A stretch of DNA of 64,000 bases, taken from contig CM075101.1 in the NCBI GenBank assembly GCA_037576195.1, positions 21,576,001 through 21,640,000 on the forward strand. Reading direction: 5' to 3'. The notes under the pieces were generated by a model, which was not told the DNA's origin, made no database searches, and saw nothing but the letters and a program-made list of their open reading frames with translations. Below are positions 11,755 to 22,800 of the stretch, in pieces (position 1 is the first letter of the stretch; every line of letters begins with the position of its first letter). Origin of the DNA: Phytoseiulus persimilis. Taxonomy: Eukaryota > Arthropoda > Arachnida > Mesostigmata > Phytoseiidae. Both the position numbers and the translations under genes were made by a program.

Positions 11755-14262
11755 AGACTTGCCGTCAGTTTATCGAGTGAATTGTCGACGGATGCAATCG
11801 TGTTCTTCGTCGTTGTCGACTCCGCCAAGGACCGTTTGGTTACGGATCGACTCCATCTCATGGAAGTCAGGAGAATTAGACGAGCTCGTCGACATGGTTG
11901 GCATCATCGACCGCGGTCATCAGGAAATGATATCAGCTAGCCCGTTTCTCCGCTGGTTCTTCTTCTTCCGACCGGGATCCACGCGTACGTTCTCCGCTGC
12001 CGCAGGAATTTCAGTCTCCGATTCCGACTAGACTCCGTGCAGCCCTTAAAATCGACCCTGGGAGGTTTGGCTTCCATCGCTGGATCCACCTGACTGCCGT
12101 CATGGAAGAAAGAACGGATGAAGTTTCCTCAACAAAGTTTCCTCAGCCGGCTGCACTCGCGCACGTGATGACGCACATACAGCGCCTCTTCGGAACAGTA
12201 GGCCCGACAAGGCTGAGCAGCACAGGCATCCGAGACGGAGGAGATTCATTCGTTCCGCGAAACATCTGCGACGCAAGAGAAACATCTGTTTCCCATGAAA
12301 AATGTTTATTTGATGTTGTGACATTCCTACTTTCAACGCGTTCAATTCTCCCCCTCCGTTCTCGAGAAGTTCAATTTGTTTCCCCCTCTCTGATGAAGAG
12401 AAGCTTGTTGAGATGTTCCGGTCGCGCCGTTGCACCGCCGTGGCCGCTTCATCGCTTGAGAGTGGAACTGCGACGATTAGTCGCAGAGAGATGAATGGAA
12501 TCGCTGCTAATGCAGAGCGGGCACACGGGTTTTCGAGTCGCTGCCTTGAGGCGAGGCGTGGATACGTCTACACGCGCGGACGCAACGCGGCGTGTCGCTG
12601 TGCCACTTGTTCCCGAGCGAGAATCTGTTGTTTCATTGTGGCGCGCGCGATGAGGAACTACCTGGGATCGTCTCGGAGTCAGGAGAGCCGAGCCCCCCAC
12701 GACACTTTCGGCCTCGTTGCGGTGGCAGCAGTCGTCGACTCCGTCCTCGTCGTCGTAATCAGCCGGCTGGACATCGGACTCTTGCGACGAGGGATCAAGT
12801 GCCGTAAATTGGCAGAGAGTCCACAATGAGCGAGCAGAATGAGCTGAGCTGCTGCTGGGTCTTCTGTTCCCGCTGTTGGTCCTTCGCCGCTCGCCTTAAG
12901 GGTCTCGTCAAAGCTCACCCGGCCGGCCGCCCGCCCGCCGGCCCTCCGACGAGCTGTATGAAATCGAAGGAACCCTCGGGTCCGACCCCACATCTTGCAG
13001 CCACCGATATATTCGTGCTGAACGTTTCGAGCTCCTTCTCTCATGCGAACGAGAACTTTCTCAATGCGTGGCCGAAGCTGGCCCGCGCGCCCTTTGGTCC
13101 GGTAGCGGCACTCGACCGCTACGACCTATTCCCGTTGTTGGGTCCGCGCGACCACCTCCTTGGAGCGCGCTCAGCTTTCCCGCCGCCAGAGGAACAGTTT
13201 CTGTCATTTTTTCTGAGCTTATTAATGAATACTCTTTGCCCGCGACTCACCAAGGTGGAGTTCCTTAATCTGAGTTTGTGTTACAGAGAACATTAATTAT
13301 CCATCTGCAGGCTCTAGCCCGTCCTCCTCCCACCCCCTCCAAAACCGAAACCACCCACACCGTTGCTGCGAGATTTCGCTGAGTTCTCGGTCCTGCGGTT
13401 CGCGGGACCTCATTCGTAACTCGCGCAGCGATGAAAGGTCCCGCCTCGAGCCCAACGTACGAGCGTTCTTACTGCCGCTGAACCGGTTGTGTTTGCTCGG
13501 CGTTCGCAAATTGAGTGAGTGCGCGCGCGAGGAGCCAGATGAAGTATTGAGCGCATCGCGTTAAATCTCTATATCGCGCACTTAATAAATCTTCGGCCTG
13601 CATTATCGACGTGGCCGAAGGCTCATCACGCTTTCGATCTCGCCGTCGCCGAACATGGATCTTCGTGGAAGAATTTTCGCCCGCTTGCTTCAGCTTGGTC
13701 AGCATACCGAGGCGCGGAACCGCATTCGTTCGCGCGAGAGCTCGAGTGGGTTTCTTTCTCGCCCCGACAGGAAGCGATTCTGTTTCTGGCTCGACGGCAA
13801 AAACACCCTTCGGACGGATGCATGGGAAGATGCACGAACACTCGGAGCTCAGAGTGCTCCCGAGTTTTTCGGAATCCCTTCGAGAACCGCCCACCGGTAG
13901 GAACATCCGCTCTACTCATGCAGAGGGCGCGGGCTCTCGCGGAAATTCTCCAGGAAGCGCCCCGCCGCTGGGGAAACGATGGCTGTCGTTCGGCGGACTC
14001 GGTGTGATATTGGCCGCGAAGTGAGATCTATCGACTCGTTGGTCGAAACTCAGACAGAAGCCTCTCTTGGGTATTCACTAACTGTTTGATCTCATGTCTG
14101 ATCTCTTTGTTTCGAGAGGAACCGACCGGAGCTGGCTCCGTCTCACAAAAAACTGCTCCACGAAGAACTCAGCTCCGACACGATTGCCCGCATCCGTTGC
14201 GGAACTCAGGTTATCCCTTCTTCGGTACAGGTTTCTGAATTCATCAATACTTTCAAACAGGA

Positions 14263-14498
14263 CCAGAACTACCCTAAAGTCTGGGAGATTAGGGACAACT
14301 ATTTCAACCATAAATTCACCCAGAATTCACAGTCATCTATGGAATTTTCAAGATCTGGCATTCTTCCGTGATTGACGGAACGTTGCTACATCGTGCAAAA
14401 TTATCGGGATTCACATGCGTGCACGCAAGCAGAAGTTCCCGTGATGTTTTCAGTCCAGAATGTAGTCCCTTATCTCCCAGACTTTGGGGTAACTCTGG
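14263..14498. repeat. Imperfect inverted repeat, arms about 36 nt, spacer about 160 nt
   Basis: The plus strand at 14463-14498 (core CTCCCAGACTTTGGGGTA) is matched by the reverse complement of 14263-14300 (core CTCCCAGACTTTAGGGTA). They share about 31 of 37 positions over the arms, including TCCCT on one side and TCTGG on the other. The two arms can pair, so the segment is either a fold-back element or two inverted copies of a short interspersed repeat. No transposase is nearby. Confidence 0.6.
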
Positions 14499-16880
14499 CA
14501 AATGGGAGCGTTGGAGTATCGCTTGACTGAAAAAGATGCATCTCGGTAAAACTCGAGGAGCGGGAGACAAACATTGGATTTGCGGAGCTCAACGCCTGGG
14601 GTTGGATGCCGTTCTCAGGCAGGGGAGTCGTCGGGATCCTAAGTTCGCGGCTTCCTCTGTGAATGGCGCGGGAAACGACGAATGAGCAGAACGATTATGA
14701 GAATCACGGGAATCCGACAGACAAGGATTCGGTGTCATCGCAGGCGAAAAGTAGGAAAGCATCCCCGGGAAGCATCTGCGCCACGCGGAAGATTTCGCTA
14801 AACTATTCGAGACTTGCTCTGCCGACGCCTGGCAGGATTCTCCGATGACTCTTACTGTCTTACACGGCCAGAGTCAGATTTCCTCTTTCGGTTCGGCCCC
14901 GTTCGCGTGTTCACGTCTGAGTTTGAGATCTTTCACCTGGAACCAGACTTGGGGCACTGAATTCAGCGGGAAGTGCTCTCTTCGCATTCGAATATTGTTC
15001 GCGTCCTCTGGTCTCTTCCAACCGGTGGCGGTTGCAGTTCGTTTCGGCCGATGACGACGAGGTGAGAGCTTGTACGTAGCCAATCATAGTATGGAAATGA
15101 GTCCTGAATTCCTCTTTCGATTGATAGAGCCGAGCAGGACAGAGCTTGGTGGTGGTGCTGCTGCTGCTGTCGAACCTCGGCCAACACCAACTTGGTCAAA
15201 GTAGCAGCTGTTGCGCTCATCTTACCAACAACAGTTGCAGCTGTTCGAGTGGTATGGCCAAGGTAACAAAAAACCCGACGAAACCACAAGCTGCATGTAG
15301 GCAATATGCTTGCTCGCTCCCTCCCTTCCAATATATCCTTATCGCCAATAATCATCGTATCATCAAATCGAGTATTGAGGACCGGATAGGTCCGGTTTTT
15401 CCAAGGGGACATCTACGTCATCTGAAGGGAACGAGTCGGTCGTTTTTTTCCTGTCCGGGATCTCCGTCCCCGCGGATGTCATTCCGCGGATGCCGTTCAA
15501 TCCAACTCAAAGGGCTCCGAGAGCAGAGCTCGGGGAATATTGCATTGATGCGGTTGCGGCAGTGGTTGCTGTCCGCTTAACCCTATCTGGCTTCTGGGGA
15601 TATAGAGATATCATTGTGATTTATCGCTATCGATATCTCCGTGGCCATCTGCGGGGTCAGTCTTTTGTGTCTGTTGGTTTTTTGCCTTCTTCCCTTACCA
15701 CCTGGTCGTCCGCCTGTCCCTCCCCTGCATCGGTGCCTCCGTTTGGCCAGCGATATGATGAAGAGCCGAGCTGACTAGCCGCACACCCTCCCGTCTGGCG
15801 AGCGGGCGGGCGGATCGGCGGTTTGCCTGCCTGCCTGCAAGTCATCTTGGAAAGAAACACAGGAGTCAGCCGATGTCGAGACCCGGACAGCCGCTGGAGG
15901 GATCGCGCAAGAGGTCCTTGAGGTCTGTGGTTGTGCATCGCCGCTGTTTGGGCTGTTCTACGAAACTCTCAAAAGCAGAGCAGAAGACTCCGCTGTTACC
16001 AACTGGGGACTCTCAACAGAAGTTTCGTCGGCGGGCGACATTCCGGAGCGGCTCGTGATTCAGCGCACGGGTCGTTTGGGCTCCGTCGCTTGCGAGAGGA
16101 GCAGGAATCTCTCTTCGGAATAACCCCGTAACTGTTGAAGCTGAGGTCGAAACGCAGCCTTCCGAGGCGGGGGCGAAAACTCTCTCCGACTTCTGCCCGT
16201 GGGCTAAGATCGTATACCCACAGTGTTCCCCGCCATTCTGTTTCTCAGTGTTTGCTCTGGAACGAAACGAGGAGAGAATCGTCTCAGCTCATGCGGAAGT
16301 CATTCCGGTCTGGCGTGTGCTTGCGTAGAAGCGGATCCGGGCTCAGAAGCCGGATTGTAGTCAGGGGGTCGCCAGGTGCTCTGCTTGAGCAATATAGCCT
16401 CTCTGGAGGGATAGTCCCGCTAAAAAATTGAGTTTGGCGGCGACCGTGACAAAGGAACTCACTTTGGAACTGAGTGTGACCTTTTCTAAGTACGACGAGC
16501 CCCGACGGTCATCCGCCTCTATCATCAAGTTATTCTCGCTTCCTCGGAGGCGGCAAATCAGCCGGCTTGACAGCGCTGTTCCACGCTGATGTCCGATCGC
16601 CCCCTCTCGGGAGATCCCATGTTCGATTCCTCCGCATCCCGAGTGAATCTGGCTGGATCGCATAGGGTGGCCTCGCTTCAGGTACACTGGCTGCAGAGTG
16701 TGCAAGACTGGATTCCGCTGAAAAGGAAAGAACGGGAGGAGGGAGTTAGTGGAGAACTTGAAAAGCCAGTTTAGTCAGCTCGCCCGCGCTTTCCGTTCTC
16801 CGGTTGGTTTCCATCCCCAGCACTTGACTTCGGCGCTAGGTAGGCAAACAGTCAGAAGCTATAGAGCGGAGAGGCCGAAG

Positions 16881-16892
16881 AAGGAGCGGGTA
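16881..16892. repeat. Poly-G tract (12 bases)
   Basis: Twelve consecutive G residues in a purine-rich non-coding stretch (16856-16915). Confidence 0.85.
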
Positions 16893-17353
16893 GAGGAGGA
16901 GGGGGGGGGGGGCGAAAACTGCTGGACTTGCAGTCCGTGTTTAGCTACCTGACCGGTAGGCCTTGAGGCGTGGGATGGACCGGCTGGTGAGACGCTTGGC
17001 GAGCGAGCGAGTGAGGATAGGTGGTTCCATTGGGGAGTGGGTCGCTCTCACATTCTCCTGGGACAGTTCCGAATCTCAGAAGGGCGAGAATTCCATGGGG
17101 GAATTACGATTCGGATGTATTTGGGCTTCGCGAATCTCTGTTGTTCGGAAGCCGGCCGGGAAACTGACACGGTCGATTCCGTCTGCGGCTGTTTTGTCTC
17201 TCATGGCTTTCTCCTCATCGAATTTCACTGGAACGATCGCAGTCGTCCCCTTGACCATCTCTGTTGATCCCTCTCCAACAACGGCGGTAGAGATTGCTTC
17301 TCTCGGGCTCTAAGCTGAACGCCCACTTGGTGGCCACCGACTAGCAGCCAACT

Positions 17354-17375
17354 CCCCCCCCCCCCCCCCCCCCCC
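17354..17375. repeat. Poly-C tract (22 bases)
   Basis: Twenty-two consecutive C residues, the longest homopolymer in the window. The exact length is likely to be polymorphic or affected by sequencing error. Confidence 0.9.
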
Positions 17376-19691
17376 ACAATCCGCTCCCTCCCAACCGTCT
17401 AGAAACAGCGGCGGCAGTACCGAGAGCTTGCTCATTCTTTTTCCACCCTACGCTAGCAGAGCTCAGTCCATAAATCCACGCGGTTTGTCCTCCTCTACTC
17501 CTGTTCCTCTTTTTTCTATCCTTTCTGCTCACTCCAGTCGTTCGTACGGAGGAGGGAGAACAAAGTCTTCTTCTCGTTCGGTCGTCTTCTTCCTTTTTGT
17601 TCCCTTTTTTTCTCTCCGGCGTTTCCTCCATTCGTCGGCTGGGCCTGCTTGGCTCGTTCGTTCCTTGCCGTCTGGTAAGTCTCGACCATTAAGGATCCGC
17701 CTCCATCTTAGACTGCGGTCTCTCTCGAGCTTCCTCTATCGTTGCTCGCTCTCCGCTTGTCTTTCTTCTAGTTCGTTTTTTCGGCTCTTGGATAACTCGG
17801 TGTCCGTCTGGATGGGGCTCTGGTGGGGGATGCTGGGTTGGCTGGCGGGCGAACGCGCGGGCTGCTCGCTCGGACGAGTGGGTGTCCGCTGAAGGACGAT
17901 CTAAACTTTCCTCGATGAATGACTCCGCCGCTGCTGGAGAAAGCCAAGTGAAGAACGACTAATCGAGCAGGCAAGAAAGAGGGAAAGATTCTTTCGGCAC
18001 TTCGTCGTTTCTGACGGTCCTCGCGGCGCCGACCGTTCGCCCTCGTCCTGTCACAAGAGAAGCGGAGGGGGGGCGGGGAAGGAGAAAACACGAGAAGAAT
18101 GAAGCAAGTGGACGGGAAGGACAAAACGCGGAATCGGCGTCGAAGTTCGCCGCAAAAATCGGCGGGGGCGGTCTCGCGTCGTCCGACCTGCGCCCTGAGA
18201 CAGGGCAGCTGGCTGGGGATCACGCGAGTTGAGACGACACTTCCGAGCGGAGTCGATAAGTTGCGTCAAACACGGCTCGTCGCGATCCTTCCAGCTTGGA
18301 GCGAGGCACGCCTTGCGGAATCCCCAACAGCTGATGAGAGCCTCATTGAGATGAGCAGGAAAGCGTTCCCTCCTTTCGAAAATACTTTCGAGACTCACCG
18401 TTGGGCTCGGATCCTTCAAGGTCGTTCAAAACCCGTTGGCTATCTGATTGTGATGAGATTCTCTGTACTCTGATGATCACAGCGCATTTGGGAATGAGTG
18501 GAGAGGGCGGAAAACCTCGGAATGGGCCTTCGCTGCATTGAGCTGCCTCTAGCAATGGGCCAAATTGCAGAGAGAGCTGAGGAAATTCCCCGAAAACGTT
18601 GATGTTGGCCGAAATTCGCCGAAAACCTCGAGGCCTTTGTTCGCGTCTATCATCGAAGTTTCGAAACTTGGAGCGTGTGGTGGAGACTGAAGTTGGAGGA
18701 CGAAAAGAAGAGGCCAAAAGAGCAACGGTCGCAGCAGCCGAGATCGTTCCCATTCTTGCGACTGTCGTTGGTTCCACTCTTCCCATCGTCGACCTCCACG
18801 TCCACGGAGGATGCTATGATTCTTCGTCTTCTTCTCCATTCTTGCTTCCTCCAGAGGTTGGGTGTGTGGGTGGGTTTCTCGTCCGCCCGCTGCCTCAATG
18901 CTTGGTTTGCGGGTAGAGTGTATGGCCACGACGCGATGTAGATGATTACATCGCAGACGGAAATGGCCGTTTGAAATGCCATTGTGCAGCTTGCCGTTGC
19001 TGTGCGCCGTCATGGTACTCCTTCTTTCTTTTATTATCTTCCTATCCTTTTCTCGCTGCGCAACGTTCATGCGAGCCCCAGCAGACTGCTATCGCCTACA
19101 TCAGAGTATGCGCGGTTCGCTGATCGACAGCCATCTTGACTAGTTCTGCGCAGAAATGATCCACGGAGGGAATCCGAGAAAAGTGCTTTTCAAGGCGAGG
19201 CTAACCGTTTGTTGAGAAACTCCGGGTGACACAACTCGGCACAACAATGGACTCTGGACTCTACGAAACAACTCCGAAGTGAGGGACTGGCTCTACATGA
19301 TATCTGGAAGAGACCATTGGCTTCAAGTGTCGGTTGCCTGTGTGTGCGTTGCCGAGGAAAAAGCGTCGACAACCCCCATTGGTATTCAAAACCCTGGCTG
19401 TACCGCTGTGTGACAACATACATGTGCTACACGTAACGGCCTCCGGTCGACCGCCTTCTGCTGCTACAAGTTGTTCTTCTTCTTTCCTCGAAAGGAAACT
19501 TTGTGTCAGGGTCACAAGTCTCTTATGTTCTCACCCGAATGGGAAGGTGCCACTTAACTATCGTCTGTCGAGAGTTTTTCTCTGCTTTTTGCTCCTTCTC
19601 CCGTCCTCCACACTTTTTCTTTGGGTTCTTCTCCACTCGTTCGCTCGTTAAAGCTCGGAACGTGAACAGCACCGTCTTGACTCGTCAGTGA

Positions 19692-19708
19692 ATGACTCGG
19701 TGAGTCAT
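19692..19708. repeat. Short perfect hairpin with TGAGTCA arms
   Basis: Seven-base arms ATGACTC and GAGTCAT flank a three-base loop. Each arm contributes the AP-1-type core TGA(G/C)TCA. It lies about 70 nt before the large inverted repeat at 19.8 kb. Confidence 0.6.
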
Positions 19709-19778
19709 CGGGCGACCGTCGCCGAGCAATGTCAAATTATGTAAACACTCACGCGAACTCATGCCGTTGCTGATACGT

Positions 19779-19895
19779 GAGTGCTCGCTTGCATACATAC
19801 ATACATGCATGTATGTCTGCACGCATTCATACGTATATACGAAAGTACGTATATATGCACGTATGAATGCGCGTAGTCTGCATGCGAGCACGCAT
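19779..19895. repeat. Alternating purine/pyrimidine imperfect inverted repeat
   Basis: The inner arms are CGCATTCATACGTATATACG (19822-19841) and a right arm ending GCACGTATGAATGCG (to about 19871); they pair around a short purine-rich centre near 19841-19846. The outer arms extend the symmetry: GTGCTCGCTTGCA on the left answers TGCATGCGAGCAC on the right. The left half carries an extra run of ATAC/ATGC units. Most of the element alternates purine and pyrimidine (ATAC, GTAT, TGCA, ACGT). That composition favours cruciform or Z-form DNA, and as RNA it would fold into a long hairpin with one bulge. Confidence 0.75.
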
Positions 19896-22800
19896 ACTCA
19901 CTGCGCGCCGCTCGGTCGGTCGCCTTCTGCTTTCATCTGTTCAAAGCTGTGAAGCCAGCTCCAGCGTTCAGCTCGTATCTTGAATGCTACCCAAGAGAAA
20001 CGCTGGGATCGTCGTAATATTCCGCTGTATTCGTCGGACGAGTTCGTCTGGCAGCGGCCAGTACTGGACCCTCTGCGTATTCAGGGCGGAAGTGCTCTTT
20101 AAGAATCGAATGAGACGAAAGCTGAGCTCCAAGACAGGGTTTAGGCATCATTTTGCGTAACGATTTCGCTCGGAACGTTGGCGGAGCAACGACCAAGGAG
20201 CTGGGAGAATTGCAGCCGACCTGGCGACGACAACATCAGCTCGCTCAAAAGCAACAGCAGCTGGATCTCAGGCGATCTTAAGCTTTAACTGTGATTGGCA
20301 ACCCGATTCGGTCGATAACTCAAGAAGAGCAAGCAGCATTCACCGTTTGTGTTTATATCCTCGATTCGACTCAGGAGTTCCTCAGACGGCGATCCCTCGG
20401 AGCTGAAACAAGAAGGGGACAAAGGCGGCCCACTGAATACGCATTCTGTTTTGAAGCGTCTGCTGCAGATTTTCGATTTCTCCCTCGCTTCCGAAGTTCG
20501 TCGAAAACACCGGCCAGGCAAGGAACCAATGCGATGCATTCCAAGAGGGCTACGTCGGGTGGTAGTCGCTCGGCTTGCTTTTCGGGTGCAGGCTGCCTGC
20601 CCGGTCGTCCGCGTGCCCGTCCTTTTCTCTCGGGCTTTCATTCTAAGACTTTTGCTTTTTCCTCTCTGTGGCTTTCATCCCCGGCTTTTCCTCACGATCC
20701 TTTTACAAGTCTTGATGGATCATCATACTACGGAGTATCTATACATCGGAGGGCGTTCGCAGACTGGGCGAGCTGCATCAGAAATCCGTATCTTCCACAC
20801 GCTCAAGCTTGGCGGGAACACCAACGGAAAATGCTTTGCAAGCTTTTCGAAGCAACCTCGGCACGTCTCTGATGGGTTCACGAAGATCCCACCACGTTCG
20901 GACCCTGCGAACCGGAGCTCTGGCAGCACTTGCCCCCAAACCAGCGGCCTACAGGAGATATTCGTGTATGGAAAGTTTATCATCGAGCCCCTCTTTCCGG
21001 AAACCATCATGTTGGTTTTCTGTTGACAGTTATCTCGACTACGCCACCAACGCACTAATACTTTCCTCGAGGTCACTGATGAACCGGAAGGGATCTTCGG
21101 TGGCTTTCCGTCGAATCGCGACCAACTGAGCATCCCATGGGTTTCCATCTAAAAACGTGGAAGTTGTTCCAAATAGTCGGGCGCACCTGGGAACGGATTC
21201 GTTTTCTGAACTCGCCAGTTTCCCAGATGTCCGTAGCCCGGAGCGACGGAGAGTAGGGGAAGAGCAACATGAAGAGGGAGAGAACTGAGAGCATTGTTTG
21301 TACTTGACGTCGCAAACGTACTGCATACTCCGAGAGTATCTCTCGGAAGTAGGAGTGAAGCAGTTCACCACGCCGACACGGCCATCATACTTCGAGGTGG
21401 TCATTTTTGCATCGGTCTACCAAGGGCTCCACTCGGGTCAGTGTTGTGATTCTTGTCTCCGAGCCTTCCGCGCGCTCGTCGTGACTCGCCAGCATTCGTG
21501 CCCGATGCGGCTACGCAAGCCCAGGGCACTACGCATTGGTCGCGACGGACAAATATGAGCCAGGCAATAAGGAGGTGCGCATCACGTTTCATGCTTCCTC
21601 TTTTTCCATTCATGACTCGGAGTTTTCGGAATGAAGAGGGGCCTTGAATGACGCGTTCATTATGCTAATTCCTCCCGGGTTGGGAACGTGGAACGGAGGG
21701 GAAATTCGTTAAAGCAACATTATTGTTGTGGTTCTCAGTTTCTGTCCCCAAATCCGCTTTAAGTAGTTCTGCTCTCCTCTCTCGTTGAACTGTCGGGAGA
21801 ATTTCCGTGGAAAAAGCGTCGATGCCCCCTGAACGCTCGTCGCCACTGCTGTCGTCGCCGTCTCGCTTTCTTCTCTGAAAAGAAGGGGACGCGACGCAGG
21901 AACCGAAGAGGAAACTGCAAAGAAACGAGAAAGGAGAGAACGGAGACGACGAGGGCGGGGCTGGCCGGGACCAAGAATTCACAAATGCACAACGGCTTAA
22001 TTTGCTTGGAAACGCGCCAAGCCGAGCCAAAAGCCTGCTGCCTGCCGTTCGTCCAGCCCGCCCGCCTGCCTTGCATGCTGTGAACCTCAGTCGGTCGCTT
22101 CCTCTGCAGAAGCTTTTTTTTTTTTTTAAGACGAACGCGCTTCGAACACCCAGTGCCTCCCTCCTCCCATGTTTTCCCGCTTGTTTTCCTTGCTTTCAAC
22201 TCTCCCCGCGACAAACCAATACTCGATTTTGAGACTGTGACATCGACCTCCCGAGAGACGATCGTTCCGCGCGTCGAGCCCGTATTTCGAATACGGCGCT
22301 AATCAACAGCGTCAGAGATTAAAAGATCGATATGGGGACCGATCCGCCTAAATACCCCCGAGCAACATCAGCTTCCCGGTGCCGAAAGAACGGGAAGTTC
22401 GACCTCCGGATGCACACACGTGTGGGTTGCGACCTTCGGAACGAGACCTTAAGAAACTGACGGCGAGCTCAAGTCGAGGAACGGGTGTACAGCTCATTCA
22501 TGAGCGAGTTGGTATCGTCTGGGAGAGGAATCGCTCGACACGAATCGGGAAACAGGCGATCACCCTAAACTGTCACGATGCAGCCGAGTAAAGGACTCCT
22601 TTCCTGACTGCATTGTTGACCGTATGCAATACGTTGGGGAGAAGGGGAGGGGTCTGCGTGCAACGAGAGAAGATGCTCCAGCGAGTGTGGTCAAGTCACA
22701 AGTCACCGACCGCAGAAAGTTTTTGCCCCGGAAAGTGGCTTGAGCTTGAGTGAATGGCTCTCAACGACGCCGACCGAAATAGCGCTCCGCTGGCTAGTTG

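Larger units (their letters stand above)
11755..19778. other. Stretch without a recognisable gene
   Basis: No domain was recognised in any frame. Features visible are the 14.26/14.46-kb inverted repeat, G and C homopolymers at 16881-16892 and 17354-17375, and a pyrimidine-rich tract around 17460-17670 that ends at a good donor sequence (TCTG|GTAAGT near 17670). That tract would suit an untranslated first exon but has no other support. Confidence 0.45.

Noticed and set aside
12826..13296. 156-codon plus-strand frame starting MSEQNEL
   Set aside because: Composition changes along its length and no recognised motif; likely chance.
20291..21026. 193- and 225-codon overlapping frames on plus
   Set aside because: They overlap each other in different frames and neither shows a family or splice support.
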